From DASUAS01 sp963819475 (GTDB taxonomy: Bacteria; Actinomycetota; Acidimicrobiia; IMCC26256; DASPTH01), in assembly GCA_963819475.1 (NCBI GenBank), contig CAWFWE010000004.1, positions 992,001 through 1,056,000 of the forward strand: a DNA stretch of 64,000 nt, in the 5' to 3' direction. Made by a program: the position numbers and the translations under genes. The stretch's first letter is position 1; every line of letters begins with the position of its first letter. The notes under the pieces are model-generated. The model was not told the origin of the DNA and ran no database searches. It was given only the letters and a program-made list of their open reading frames with translations. This document shows positions 25,138 through 34,146 of this stretch, in pieces.

Positions 25138-25330
25138 CCCGAAGAAATCCGCGCCCAGCGCCCCACCTACAGCGCACCCTTTCCACGCAGTCCTCGACCA
25201 TCGATCCAACGATCGGGTGCGAACGCGCATCGTGCCGCTTTGCGCTCCGCAGCCTCAAGTGCGCCATCGAGCATCCAGGCGCCGGACCGGCGTTACTGGC
25301 CGAGATGCGATTCGAAGGCGCCGGAGCGCG

Positions 25331-26158
25331 TCACCGATCGGCGACCGCGTCCTGTGGTTGCACGGCAGTAGGGCGCTGCTGCGACGCGTGTGCTCCCAGC
25401 CAGAGGAACCACGCGAGCGCGGCGAGGAACACGCCGATCGACACCCACGCGTTGATGCGGAGGCCGGCGACGTGGTGCGCGGGATCGACGCGCAGGTTCT
25501 CGAACCAGAAGCGGCCGAACGTGTAGAGCATCACGTAGAGCGCGAAAGTCTGCCCGCGCTTGAGTCGCCAGTGGTGCTCGACCGCGAGGAGGATGCCGAA
25601 CACGGCGAGGCAGTACAGCGACTCGTAGAGGAACGTGGGCTGGAACGTCGCGTACTGCGCATAGCCGAGCGGTCGATGTGCCGGTGCGATCTCGAGCGCC
25701 CACGGGAGCGTGCTCGGCTTCCCGAACAGCTCCTGGTTGAAATAGTTGCCCCAGCGTCCAATCGCCTGAGCGAGGATGATCCCAGGCGCCATGCAGTCCA
25801 TCACTGCGAGCGTGTCGAAGTGTCGGCGCTTGGTGATCACCACCACCGCGATCCCCCCGCCGAGCACCGCACCCCAGATCCCGAGGCCGCCACGCCAGAT
25901 CTCGAACGCGCGCAGCGGATCGTCGGTGAAGAGCTGATAGTCCGTGACCACGTGATAGAGGCGCGCGCCGATCACACCCCACACCACCACCCAGAAGGCA
26001 ATGTCGTAAATGCCGTCGCGTGGATAGCCGCGGTTGCGCCAGCGGCGCTCGCTGACCCATACCGCCACGAGCACGCCGACGGCGAGAATCACGCCGTACA
26101 TGTGGAAGGGGCCGAGATTGCCGCTCGACGGGCTCGGGATCGAGCCGAGCAGGAACAT
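25331..26158 (-). CDS. lgt: Prolipoprotein diacylglyceryl transferase
   Basis: 275 residues, seven-helix membrane enzyme that moves diacylglycerol from phosphatidylglycerol to the lipobox cysteine of prolipoproteins. The family signature AQAIGRWGNYFNQELFG is complete, with HMYGVILAVG near the N-terminus and RFWFENLRVDP near the C-terminus. ATG 26158 gives the usual start a few residues before the first helix. It is antisense to its neighbours and stands alone; the fragment at 23221-23508 carries a second, broken Lgt C-terminus. Confidence 0.95.
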   Translation of the reverse strand: MFLLGSIPSPSSGNLGPFHMYGVILAVGVLVAVWVSERRWRNRGYPRDGIYDIAFWVVVWGVIGARLYHVVTDYQLFTDDPLRAFEIWRGGLGIWGAVLGGGIAVVVITKRRHFDTLAVMDCMAPGIILAQAIGRWGNYFNQELFGKPSTLPWALEIAPAHRPLGYAQYATFQPTFLYESLYCLAVFGILLAVEHHWRLKRGQTFALYVMLYTFGRFWFENLRVDPAHHVAGLRINAWVSIGVFLAALAWFLWLGAHASQQRPTAVQPQDAVADR

Positions 26159-26366
26159 CGGCGTCAGGCTAAGTGGCGAGGGCCGTCGTCGGGACGACCA
26201 AACGCGACGGCCTGCCGTTCCTCTCCGAGGACCTGATGCTTCGGGGGTCGCCTGACCCACGCGTTGCGTAGTGCCCCCCACACATCCGGCACGGCTCCAC
26301 GGTGTGAAGGAGCCTCAGCGGTGGCGCGTAGGGGATACGGGTGGGGGTATCCAGGGATCGTGTGCT

Positions 26367-26382
26367 ATACCTACGGGGGTAT
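26367..26382. promoter_or_regulatory. CsoR-type operator palindrome before the MmpL gene
   Basis: ATACCTACGGGGGTAT, an imperfect palindrome 28 bases before the GTG start. Its complement contains TACCCCCGTAGG, identical to the site before csoR. It suggests that the MmpL operon is controlled by one of the two CsoR-family proteins. Confidence 0.6.
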
Positions 26383-26409
26383 CTGCAGAGCCCGTCAGGA
26401 GGGTCGATC

Positions 26410-28584
26410 GTGAACGTCACCTCGTCCGAGTCGCCACCGGTCGGACACGAGCCCTCGGCACCACCGGACGAACGAGCCCTCTTCTCGCGGCTCGCGGCGT
26501 CGATGGCCCGTCATCGTCGGGCCGTGATCATCGCCTGGTTTTTGGTCGCGTTCGCCGCTGCGCCGCTTGCGTTGACGCTGTCGAGCGCGCTTTCGGGGGC
26601 GGGGTGGGAGGCGCAGGGTTCGATCGCGCAGGTGGTGCGTGACGAGCTCCGCAAGGACTTCGGGTCGCTTGGCGCAGAGAACCCGATCGTCGTCTACCAC
26701 CAGGCGACACCGATTGCCGCCGATCCGAGCGGTCTCCAGGCCCTCGTCGCGAAGCTCCGGCACGCGCCGCGTGCTACGGGCGTCGTCGACCCATTGTCGG
26801 TTCCTCCGGAAACGGGTCTGATCTCGCGTGACGGCCGCACCGCGTTGATCCCCGTTGCCCAGAAGGTCACGTCCGACGCGCAGCGTCCGATCGCGGCGGG
26901 TGAGCTCGGCAACTACGTGGGTGGGCTACAGGTCGCGTCCGGCGCGCAGGCGAAGGTGACCGGCGAGTGGCCGGTGTGGAGCGACTTCAACAAGGTGAAC
27001 GCGGAAGCGCTCCACAAGGCGGAGCTGCTCAGCGGCCTGCCCACGCTCGTGCTGCTCTTCGTCGCGTTCGGGGCCATGATCGCCGCGGGTATTCCGCTGC
27101 TGCTGGCGCTCGCCGGCATCGCGGTCGGTTTCGCGGTGCTGCACGTGCTGTCGTGGGTCACGCCGATGTCGGTGTGGTCGATGAACTTCTCGATGATGAT
27201 CGGCCTCGCCGTCGGTATCGATTACAGCCTCTTCATCGTCAGCCGCTACCGCGAGGAACGAGCCGAGGGCAAGGACGCGATCGCCGCGATCGAGAACACG
27301 ATGTCGACGGCGGGGAAGGCCGTGTTCCTCTCTGCGCTCACCGTCGTGCTCTCACTCGCAGCAGTGTTCCTGGTGCCGGTGATGGTTTTCCGTTCCATGG
27401 CCCTCGGCATGATCCTGTCGGTCGTCGCCGTGGCGCTCGCCGCCCTCACGCTGTTGCCCGCGGTGCTCGTCGCGCTCGGCGACAAAGTGCTGGTCACGAG
27501 GGGCAAGAAGGACCCCGACATCATCGCCGAGAGCCGCTGGGCACGTTGGACCGGCGTGGCGTTGCGCCGTCCCGGCGCGGTCCTCGCGATCGGCCTTGTG
27601 CTTCTCGGCGTGCTCGTGATGCCCGCGCTCGGCATGCACCTCGGCATGCCCGGTGCCCGGGTCGTCGACCAGGGCAACACCAGCCGCGACGGCTACGACC
27701 TGCTCGTCAAAGGGTTCGGGCCGGGCGCGGCTGCGCCCGCGTTCGTGACCGTCCCTTCCGCCGACGCGAGCACCGTCGCGAAGATCGCCGCCGCCGACCC
27801 CAATGTCATCGATGCCCGCGTGGTGACCGCGCCGGCCACGACCGGGCGCGTCGTGGTCCGCGTCACCCCCAAGACCCCCGTCGACGACTCGGCAACTGCG
27901 TCGATGGTCGACCGCCTCCGCACCAAGCTCGACACCGCGGTGCCCACGGCCAAGGTCGGCGGACCCGCCGCGCAGAACGCCGACCTCACCAACGTCCTCA
28001 CCGGACGCGCACCGTACGCGATCGGCATCATCCTGATCGTCGCGTTCCTGTTGCTGCTGATCGTGTTCCGCAGCCTCGTCGTCGCACTGTTCTCTATCGC
28101 GATGAACCTGCTCACCGTCGGCGCCGCGTTCGGGTTCGCCACCGTCGTCTTCCAACACGGCGTCGGCGCCGGCGTCCTCGGCATCCAACACCAGGGCTTC
28201 GTCGACGCGTGGGCACCCCTGTTCTTCTTCGCGCTCCTGTTCGGACTGTCGATGGACTACCAGCTGTTCCTGCTCGCCGCGATCCGCGAGCGCTACCAGG
28301 CCACCGGCGACACCAAACGTGCAATCAGGGAAGGCATCGCCCGCACGGGACGGCCGATCACCAACGCCGCACTGATCATGATCGTGGTGTTCGTCGCCTT
28401 CGGCGTGACCGGCCCAATCCCGCCCACCGAGCTGGGGGTCACCCTCGCCATGGCCGTGCTCCTCGACGCAACCGTGGTGCGCGTCATGCTCGTGCCCGCC
28501 ACCATGGCGCTCCTCGGTGAACGCAACTGGTACGTGCCGAAGTGGCTGGCGCGGGTCTTGCCCGATGTGCACTTCAGCCACTGA
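26410..28584 (+). CDS. MmpL/RND-family transporter
   Basis: 724 residues with 12 predicted helices arranged as two halves, each with a large extracytoplasmic loop, as in MmpL and HAE2-type RND exporters. The central signature GLAVGIDYSLFIVSRYREER and its second-half partner LFGLSMDYQLFLLAAIRERY carry the proton-relay Asp residues. MmpL proteins export lipids, siderophores or toxic compounds. The start is GTG 26410, preceded by AGGAGG. It is followed 14 bases later by a methyltransferase gene. The CsoR-type palindrome upstream points to metal- or persulfide-responsive expression. Confidence 0.92.
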   Translation: MNVTSSESPPVGHEPSAPPDERALFSRLAASMARHRRAVIIAWFLVAFAAAPLALTLSSALSGAGWEAQGSIAQVVRDELRKDFGSLGAENPIVVYHQATPIAADPSGLQALVAKLRHAPRATGVVDPLSVPPETGLISRDGRTALIPVAQKVTSDAQRPIAAGELGNYVGGLQVASGAQAKVTGEWPVWSDFNKVNAEALHKAELLSGLPTLVLLFVAFGAMIAAGIPLLLALAGIAVGFAVLHVLSWVTPMSVWSMNFSMMIGLAVGIDYSLFIVSRYREERAEGKDAIAAIENTMSTAGKAVFLSALTVVLSLAAVFLVPVMVFRSMALGMILSVVAVALAALTLLPAVLVALGDKVLVTRGKKDPDIIAESRWARWTGVALRRPGAVLAIGLVLLGVLVMPALGMHLGMPGARVVDQGNTSRDGYDLLVKGFGPGAAAPAFVTVPSADASTVAKIAAADPNVIDARVVTAPATTGRVVVRVTPKTPVDDSATASMVDRLRTKLDTAVPTAKVGGPAAQNADLTNVLTGRAPYAIGIILIVAFLLLLIVFRSLVVALFSIAMNLLTVGAAFGFATVVFQHGVGAGVLGIQHQGFVDAWAPLFFFALLFGLSMDYQLFLLAAIRERYQATGDTKRAIREGIARTGRPITNAALIMIVVFVAFGVTGPIPPTELGVTLAMAVLLDATVVRVMLVPATMALLGERNWYVPKWLARVLPDVHFSH

Positions 28585-28598
28585 CCGGAAGGAGGGTC

Positions 28599-29207
28599 AT
28601 GGACCGTGAAGAGTGGAACGATCGGTACCGCACGAAGGACCTCGTGTGGACCGCGAACGCGAACCAGTTCGTCGTCGCCGAGGTCGCCGGCCTGCCGGCG
28701 GGTCGCGCCCTCGACCTCGCCGCCGGTGAAGGCCGCAACGCGGTCTGGCTCGCGGAACAGGGATGGCAGGTGACCGCGGCCGACTACTCGGACCTAGCGA
28801 TCACCAAGGCTCGCGAGCTCGCCGCCGCGAGGAACGTGGCTCTCGAGACGGTCGTGGCCGACGCCACCGAGCCGCTGCCGGGGCAGCCGACGTTCGACCT
28901 GGTCGTCGTTGCGTACCTGCAGTTGCCGGAACCCGACCGTTCGCGCGCGCTCGGCAATGCCGCGGCCGCGGTCGCGCCGGGCGGCACGCTCGTGGTCGTC
29001 GCCCACGACGACACCAACCTCGAGCATGGCTACGGCGGACCGCCGGACCCCGCCGTGCTCGTCGGTCCCGAGCAGGTGGTTGCCGTTCTCGACGGCTTCG
29101 AGATCGAGAAGGCGGAACGGGTCGAACGGCAGGTCGCGACGCCCGACTGCCCGCATGTTGCCATCGACCACGTCGTGCGGGCTCGCCGACCGAGTCGAGC
29201 GAACTGA
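28599..29207 (+). CDS. Class I SAM-dependent methyltransferase (TehB/Tam-like)
   Basis: 202 residues. SAM motif I is LDLAAGEGRNAVWLAEQGW, followed by VTAADYSDLAITKARELA (acidic residue binding the ribose) and the post-motif DLVVVAYLQLPEPDR. The WNDRYRTKDLVWTANAN N-terminus is typical of the TehB-like group, which methylates metalloids, thiols or other small molecules. ATG 28599 has AAGGAGG at ideal spacing and lies just after the MmpL stop, so the two are one operon. Substrate unknown. Confidence 0.88.
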   Translation: MDREEWNDRYRTKDLVWTANANQFVVAEVAGLPAGRALDLAAGEGRNAVWLAEQGWQVTAADYSDLAITKARELAAARNVALETVVADATEPLPGQPTFDLVVVAYLQLPEPDRSRALGNAAAAVAPGGTLVVVAHDDTNLEHGYGGPPDPAVLVGPEQVVAVLDGFEIEKAERVERQVATPDCPHVAIDHVVRARRPSRAN

Positions 29208-29222
29208 GCACACCTGGGAACA

Positions 29223-29238
29223 ATACCCCCTGGGGTAT
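29223..29238. promoter_or_regulatory. Perfect CsoR-type operator before the second CsoR-like gene
   Basis: ATACCCC-CT-GGGGTAT: 16 bases with perfect dyad symmetry, the classical CsoR/CstR operator form. It is 26 bases before the ATG of the CsoR-like gene, so autoregulation is likely. Confidence 0.75.
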
Positions 29239-29264
29239 CGTTGCATATCTGACAGGAGGAACGA

Positions 29265-29534
29265 ATGGACATCAGCCCGGACGTCGTGGGAGAGCTGCAA
29301 CGCCGGCTCCGCCGCGTCGAAGGCCAGGTACGCGGGATCCAGAACATGCTCGCCGAGGAACGCGAATGCCGCGACGTCGTCACCCAGATCGCCGCCGCGT
29401 CGAAGGCGCTCGAACAGGTGGGGTTCCGCCTGCTCGCCTCGGGGCTCACGTCATGCCTCCAGGCCCCAGAGCAGTCCGAGGCAGAGGGGTATTCCGTCGC
29501 CGAGGTCGAGCGGCTTTTCCTCAAGCTCGCCTAG
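29265..29534 (+). CDS. CsoR-family regulator without the Cu-ligand histidine (CstR-like candidate)
   Basis: 89 residues of the CsoR/DUF156 fold (RLRRVEGQVRGIQNMLAEE; DVVTQIAAASKALEQV). Cysteines C35 and C64 are kept, but the position four residues before C64, His in Cu sensors, is Gly60 (GLTSC). The pattern Cys-x-Cys without His is that of CstR-type persulfide sensors, which react through the two thiols. AGGAGG precedes ATG 29265. It heads an operon with thioredoxin, DUF302, a flippase-like protein and a multicopper oxidase. Persulfide sensing is inferred; another ligand remains possible. Confidence 0.85.
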   Translation: MDISPDVVGELQRRLRRVEGQVRGIQNMLAEERECRDVVTQIAAASKALEQVGFRLLASGLTSCLQAPEQSEAEGYSVAEVERLFLKLA

Positions 29535-29563
29535 ATCAACCGAGACAACGAGAGAGGTACGCC

Positions 29564-29899
29564 ATGAGTGCAGTTGCCCACGCCGACGACACCACCTTCG
29601 ACCGTGAGGTGCTCGAATCCGACGTCCCCGTCGTCGTCGATTTCTGGGCGTCGTGGTGCGGACCGTGCCGCGTGATCGCGCCCGAGCTCGAGGCACTCGC
29701 CACGGAGCATGGTGACGCGCTGAAGGTCGTGAAGGTCGATGTCGACGTCGCGCCGAGCGTCGCGGGTCGCTACGGCATCCAGGGCATCCCGACCATCGCT
29801 CTCTTCCGTGACGGCGCGCAGGTCGCAGTCACCGTCGGCGCGAAGCCGCGGCGTGCCATCGAAGACGACCTCGGACTCGTCCGACCGGCCGCGAGTTGA
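29564..29899 (+). CDS. Thioredoxin
   Basis: 111 residues with the WCGPC redox site (C32, C35) after VVVDFWAS, and the cis-Pro motif GIPTIALFRDG. It reduces disulfides in the cytosol. RBS GAGAGG precedes ATG 29564. Its stop overlaps the start of the DUF302 gene. Position after a CsoR-like regulator suggests a thiol-stress role rather than that of the main housekeeping thioredoxin. Confidence 0.93.
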   Translation: MSAVAHADDTTFDREVLESDVPVVVDFWASWCGPCRVIAPELEALATEHGDALKVVKVDVDVAPSVAGRYGIQGIPTIALFRDGAQVAVTVGAKPRRAIEDDLGLVRPAAS

Positions 29900-30282
29900 C
29901 CGTGCAAAGCTTCGACACGACTGTCGCCGCGTCGCTAGACGACGTCGAGCCGAAGGTGCGCGCCGCGCTCCAGGAACAGGGCTTCGGCGTGCTCACCGAG
30001 ATCGACGTCGCGGCGACGCTGCGGGCCAAGCTCGGGGTCGAACGGTCCGCGCTGAAGATCCTCGGCGCCTGCAACCCCGACTTCGCCAACCGTGCGCTCG
30101 GGATCGACCCCACGGTGAGCCTGGTGCTCCCGTGCAACGTCGTGCTCGAGACCACCGAACATGGCACGCATGTCGGCATCGTCGACCCGCGCGCGCTCAT
30201 GGATGATCCCGCGTTCCACGACCTCGCCGAGGAGGCCGCCGGGCGGCTCCGTTTGGTGATCGAGGCTGTGGCCACGCCATGA
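29896..30282 (+). CDS. DUF302 family protein
   Basis: 128 residues of the DUF302 fold: SFDTTVAASLDDVEPKVRAA, then GFGVLTEIDV, and the LGACNPDFANRALGIDP block with its conserved Cys, followed by LPCNVVL. The function of the family is unknown; it is often found with sulfur- or metal-stress genes. The start is TTG 29896, overlapping the thioredoxin stop, or GTG 29902. Confidence 0.85.
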   Translation: MTVQSFDTTVAASLDDVEPKVRAALQEQGFGVLTEIDVAATLRAKLGVERSALKILGACNPDFANRALGIDPTVSLVLPCNVVLETTEHGTHVGIVDPRALMDDPAFHDLAEEAAGRLRLVIEAVATP

Positions 30283-30286
30283 CGGC

Positions 30287-31333
30287 GTGAACGACCCGAC
30301 CGGGACGAGCGTCGGCAGCCCCGTTCCCGGTTGGCGATGGTGGCTCCGGGGCATCCTCGGCGTCGCCCTCGGCGCGGGTGCGATCTGGTTGGTGTTCCGG
30401 GCCGCGGGCGGGTTGGCTGATGTCGGCGCTGCTCTGCGGCAAACGAACCCGTGGTGGCTCGTGCCCGCGGCGGGGTTCGAGGCGCTGTCGTACCTGCTCG
30501 CCGGTGTGCGACTGCAACGGCTCGCGGGCGACGACGCCGACCTCACCGCGGTGTCGGCAACCGAGCTCGAGCTGGTGGTCAACGGGCTCGGGCTCCTGAC
30601 CCCAGCCTCACCGGCGGAGGGTCTGGCGTTCGCGTCGGCTGAACTATCACGACGGGGCCTGCCCCGTCGGCGGATCGGATTCTCACTCGGGTTCGCGAGT
30701 TGGTTCAGCTTCCGAATCTTCTACCTCGCCAGCGCGATCAATCTCCTCTTCATGGTCGCGACCCGCGACATGCCGGTCGATGCCGTCTGGCCGCTCATCG
30801 TCGCACCACTAGTACTGATCCTGCTTGCGGTCACGGCGGTAATGGCGAACCGACCGGGCACCGCTGAGCATGTGGCCGTCGTGCTCGGCGCGCTGCGGTT
30901 CTGGAAGCCGCGGCCATCTCGTACCGAACGCCGCGCCGCCGGAGCACGGTTCCACGCCGATGCGATGGCCGTCGTCGGGCCTCGACGTCAGCGCCTCGCC
31001 CTCGCGTTCTTGTCACTCGGATCCATGATGAGCGACGTCGCGTGCCTCTGGTTCATCCTCATCGCCGTCGGCGCGCGCGTCGATCCCGACGTCGCCCTGC
31101 TCGCGGTCGGCGCCGGCGCGCTCGCATCGGCGGTCCCGCTGCTCCCCGCGGGCATCGGCGTCGTCGAAGCGGTCATGCCCGCCGTCATCCACTGGTACGG
31201 CCCGGCGCTGAGCGCAGCATTGGCCGGCGTCCTGCTCTACCGCGCCATCGGCACCTTCCTCCCCGCCGCCGCGGGTGCCGTCTCCCTTGGTGCACTGCGG
31301 GCACATCATCCGAACGAACGGACACCGCAATGA
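30287..31333 (+). CDS. Flippase-like membrane protein (LPG synthase TM domain, COG0392)
   Basis: 348 residues with about eight hydrophobic segments, including GILGVALGAGAIWLVFRAAG at the start and LLPAGIGVVEAVMPAVI near the end (the PGGxGxxE-like motif of the UPF0104/COG0392 family). Such proteins are related to the membrane part of lysylphosphatidylglycerol synthase and to lipid flippases. The start GTG follows the DUF302 stop by four bases, and the stop overlaps the ATG of the multicopper oxidase gene. Role inferred as lipid translocation. Confidence 0.82.
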   Translation: MNDPTGTSVGSPVPGWRWWLRGILGVALGAGAIWLVFRAAGGLADVGAALRQTNPWWLVPAAGFEALSYLLAGVRLQRLAGDDADLTAVSATELELVVNGLGLLTPASPAEGLAFASAELSRRGLPRRRIGFSLGFASWFSFRIFYLASAINLLFMVATRDMPVDAVWPLIVAPLVLILLAVTAVMANRPGTAEHVAVVLGALRFWKPRPSRTERRAAGARFHADAMAVVGPRRQRLALAFLSLGSMMSDVACLWFILIAVGARVDPDVALLAVGAGALASAVPLLPAGIGVVEAVMPAVIHWYGPALSAALAGVLLYRAIGTFLPAAAGAVSLGALRAHHPNERTPQ

Positions 31334-32817
31334 CATCGACTCCTTCACGCCGGCAGTTCCTCGGCGCGGCCGCCGGTGTGCTAGCCGTCGGCGTCGCGGC
31401 GTCCCTCGGCGAAAGCCTCGCCGGTGCGGTTCCGGCGGCAAGGATCCCGAGCGGTGGTGCACCGTTCGCCCAACCCCACGAGCTCGCGAGCGCGGGTGGC
31501 CGCCTCGACGTCGAGCTCGTCGCAGCCCCGTTGAACGTCCCGTTCGGCGACCGCAAGCGGTTCGCGTACACCTACAACGGCACCACTCCGGGCCCAACCT
31601 TGCGGATACGACCCGGCGACGTGCTCTCGATCACGCTCGTGAACCGGCTCGGCGAGACCACCAACCTGCACACCCACGGCCTGCACGTCTCGCCGTCAGG
31701 GCACGCCGACAATGTGTTCGTCGCGGTGGCGGACGGCGAGCGTCGCACCTACACGTACGAGATCCCCCACGATCACCGCAGCGGGACGTTCTGGTACCAC
31801 CCACACATGCACGAGATGGTCGCACCTCAGGTGTTCGGTGGTCTGGCCGGCATGATCGTCGTCGAAGACGAGCTCGACGACCTGCCCGAACTCGCGGGTG
31901 CCACCGAGCGCGTACTTGTGTTGAGCGACCCGGCGATCGGCAACTCGGCGAACGTGCTCGACGCATCGATGATGACGAAGATGCGCGGCCGTGAGGGCGA
32001 CGTCGTCGTCGTCAACGGTGTCGTCGCACCCACGATCGCCGCGCGAGCAGGCACCCTCGAACACTGGCGCGTGCTCAACGCGAGCCCCTCGCGCTACTAC
32101 CGCTTGTCACTCGACGGTCATCCGTTCGCGGTCATCGGTACCGACGGGGGACGCCTCACAACACCGCACGACGCTCCCGAGGTGCTGCTCGCGCCGGGCG
32201 AGCGCGTGGAGATGCTCGTTGCACCGAGCACCGCCGGCAGCTACCGACTACAAGCGCTGCCATACAACCGGGGGAGCGTCGGAATGGGTGGGAGCACCGG
32301 TTCGTCCACCCGCACCCTCGTCGCGACCATGACAACCACGGGGACCGCGCCACCCGCCGCGCTCCCTGCAGCGCTCGCGCCCGCGGCATCGCTGACGCTC
32401 GCACCCGCGACCTCTCGGCGTGAGCTCGTGCTTGCCATGGGCATGGGTGGCGGCAATGGCGGCGGAATGGGCGGCGGAGGCGGCGGTATGGGACGCAGCT
32501 TCACCATCAACGGCAAGACGTTCGACCCAGCGCGCACGAACATCACAACCAAGCTCGGACGCGTCGAGGAATGGACGCTCACCAACACCTCGACGATGGA
32601 CCATCCCTTCCACCTCCACGTCTGGCCGTTCCAAGTCGTTGCACGTACCGACGGTGCACCGATCACACCGGGATGGAAAGACACCGTGAACGTTCCCGCC
32701 GGTGAGGCGGTCACCGTCCGGGTACCTCTGACCGACATCGCCGGACGCACCGTGTACCACTGCCACATCCTCGACCACGAGGATCTCGGGATGATGGGCG
32801 TCATCCAGGTCAACTGA
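31330..32817 (+). CDS. TAT-exported multicopper oxidase (CueO/CopA-like)
   Basis: 495 residues. The N-terminus is a TAT signal (SRRQFLGAAAGVLAVGVAAS). All copper sites are visible: NLHTHGLH (H114, H116), WYHPHMH (157-161), DHPFHLHVW, and YHCHILDHEDLGMM with the type-1 Cys and its His and Met. A Met/Gly-rich loop (MGMGGGNGGGMGGGGGGMG) near residue 375 resembles the methionine-rich Cu(I)-oxidase insert of CueO. The enzyme would oxidise Cu(I) or phenolics outside the membrane using oxygen. Overlapping start (ATGA) with the flippase-like gene. It fits a metal-tolerance operon. Confidence 0.93.
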   Translation: MTSTPSRRQFLGAAAGVLAVGVAASLGESLAGAVPAARIPSGGAPFAQPHELASAGGRLDVELVAAPLNVPFGDRKRFAYTYNGTTPGPTLRIRPGDVLSITLVNRLGETTNLHTHGLHVSPSGHADNVFVAVADGERRTYTYEIPHDHRSGTFWYHPHMHEMVAPQVFGGLAGMIVVEDELDDLPELAGATERVLVLSDPAIGNSANVLDASMMTKMRGREGDVVVVNGVVAPTIAARAGTLEHWRVLNASPSRYYRLSLDGHPFAVIGTDGGRLTTPHDAPEVLLAPGERVEMLVAPSTAGSYRLQALPYNRGSVGMGGSTGSSTRTLVATMTTTGTAPPAALPAALAPAASLTLAPATSRRELVLAMGMGGGNGGGMGGGGGGMGRSFTINGKTFDPARTNITTKLGRVEEWTLTNTSTMDHPFHLHVWPFQVVARTDGAPITPGWKDTVNVPAGEAVTVRVPLTDIAGRTVYHCHILDHEDLGMMGVIQVN

Positions 32818-32911
32818 GGTACCACCACACGACATCCCTGACACCGCCCGCCCGAACGGCGGAGAGAGGGATTGGTCCAGTTGTGCGGGTCATCGCGGGC
32901 AAGGACGTACG

Positions 32912-33880
32912 GTGACAGTGATGTCTGAAGATCGCGAGCAACCCGGGTTGGCCTTGCGTGTCGTCATCGTCGGTGGTGTCGCGGGAGGGATGTCGACGGC
33001 TACTCGTCTTCGTCGCCTCGACGCCGACGCCAGCATCATCGTTCTCGAGCGGTCGGGGCACGTCTCCTTCGCGACTGTGGCTTGCCGTATTTCGTGGGGG
33101 TTTGATCGAAGAGGAAGACGACCTCACCCTGCAGACCCCGGAGCAGCTGTTTGACCGCTTCCGGCTCGACGTCAGGGTTGACGCCGAGGTTGTCGCGATC
33201 GACCGCGTCGGGCACGCGGTGACGGCTCGTTCGACGGTCACCGGTGCGGAGACCGTTGTCGTGTACGACAAGCTTGTGCTGAGCATGGGCGCTGCACCGG
33301 TGCGCCCCCCGATCCCGGGTTATGACCGGGTTCGTACCTTGCGGACGGTCGAAGACGCAGCGCGCCTCGCAGCGGACGTCGACGTCGCACCCTCAGCCGC
33401 GGTCGTGATTGGTGCGGGGTTCATCGGGCTCGAGATGGCCGAGAACCTCGTCGGGCAGAGCATCGATGTCACGGTTGTGGAGGCCACTCCCCAGGTGCTG
33501 CCGCCACTCGATCCGGAGCTTGCCATTCTCATCGCAGACGAGCTCGTCGCTCACGGCGTGCATGTCGAGACCGGCGCCACGGTGGCGTCGGTGGGGGACA
33601 GCACGGTGACCCTGGCCGATGGGCGTGTCCTCGCCGCAGATCTCGTGGTCGGCGCGATCGGGGTGCGGCCGGATGTGCAGTTCGCTGAAGCCGCCGGTTT
33701 GGTGCCGGGACCGAGCGGTGGTATCGCGGTCAACGAGGCGAACCAGACGAACGATCCCGATATCTACGCGGTTGGCGATGCTGTGGAGAAGCCCGACGCG
33801 ATCTCGCATGCGACCCCTCGCCAACTCCGCGACCGGGCGTCCCTCCCGCACGTGCGCCTCAACCAGATATCCGGCCCTGT
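32912..33880 (+). pseudogene. CoA-disulfide reductase-like flavoprotein, two frameshifts and lost C-terminus
   Basis: The N-terminus (LRVVIVGGVAGGMSTATRLR) and the main body (GLIEEEDDLTLQTPEQLF; VVIGAGFIGLEMAENL; DIYAVGDAVE) are in different frames. The join region should read FANCGLPYFVGG with the redox Cys; one A is missing from an AA pair and one G from a G run, giving two one-base deletions within ~30 bases. After GDAVEKPDAIS the C-terminal dimer domain is replaced by unrelated sequence ending at an IS481-like end. The family reduces CoA disulfides or persulfides with NAD(P)H, matching the sulfur theme. The missing C-terminus suggests real decay. Confidence 0.75.
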
Positions 33881-33935
33881 CCATCGGCGACCCCCACCTC
33901 GGTGTCCCCTCTGTCTTGACACATCACTCGCCGAT

Positions 33936-33967
33936 GTCCTGGTTTCAGACACCATCACCTCCACTCG
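33936..33967 (+). repeat. IS481-like end followed by the motif CCATCACCTCCACTCG
   Basis: TGTCCTGGTTTCAGACA (33936-33952) resembles the TGTCnnGG-TTTC-GACA ends of the IS481 remnant at 4745-5164. It is followed by ACCATCACCTCCACTCG; the same CCATCACCTCCACTCG follows the IS481 remnant at 5194-5209. It probably marks the element that truncated the flavoprotein gene. Confidence 0.45.
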
Positions 33968-34146
33968 TTGCCGTTATCACAACGTGTTCCCTGATCAACG
34001 GGTGTTTCCGGTGTCCGATCGGTTGACTACCTGGGCGCCCTTACTCGAACCATTCCTCAACGCGATTCGTACACTCACCGTCGATGGGCGTCCTCGAACG
34101 GGGCCAACGTAGGGAGAGCGACCAGTTGGGTCGACGCGGTGTGTGT

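Noticed and set aside
29223..29238. Palindrome as a transcription terminator of the methyltransferase gene
   Set aside because: Only a seven-base stem with a two-base centre and placed 26 bases before a start codon; it fits a CsoR operator better.
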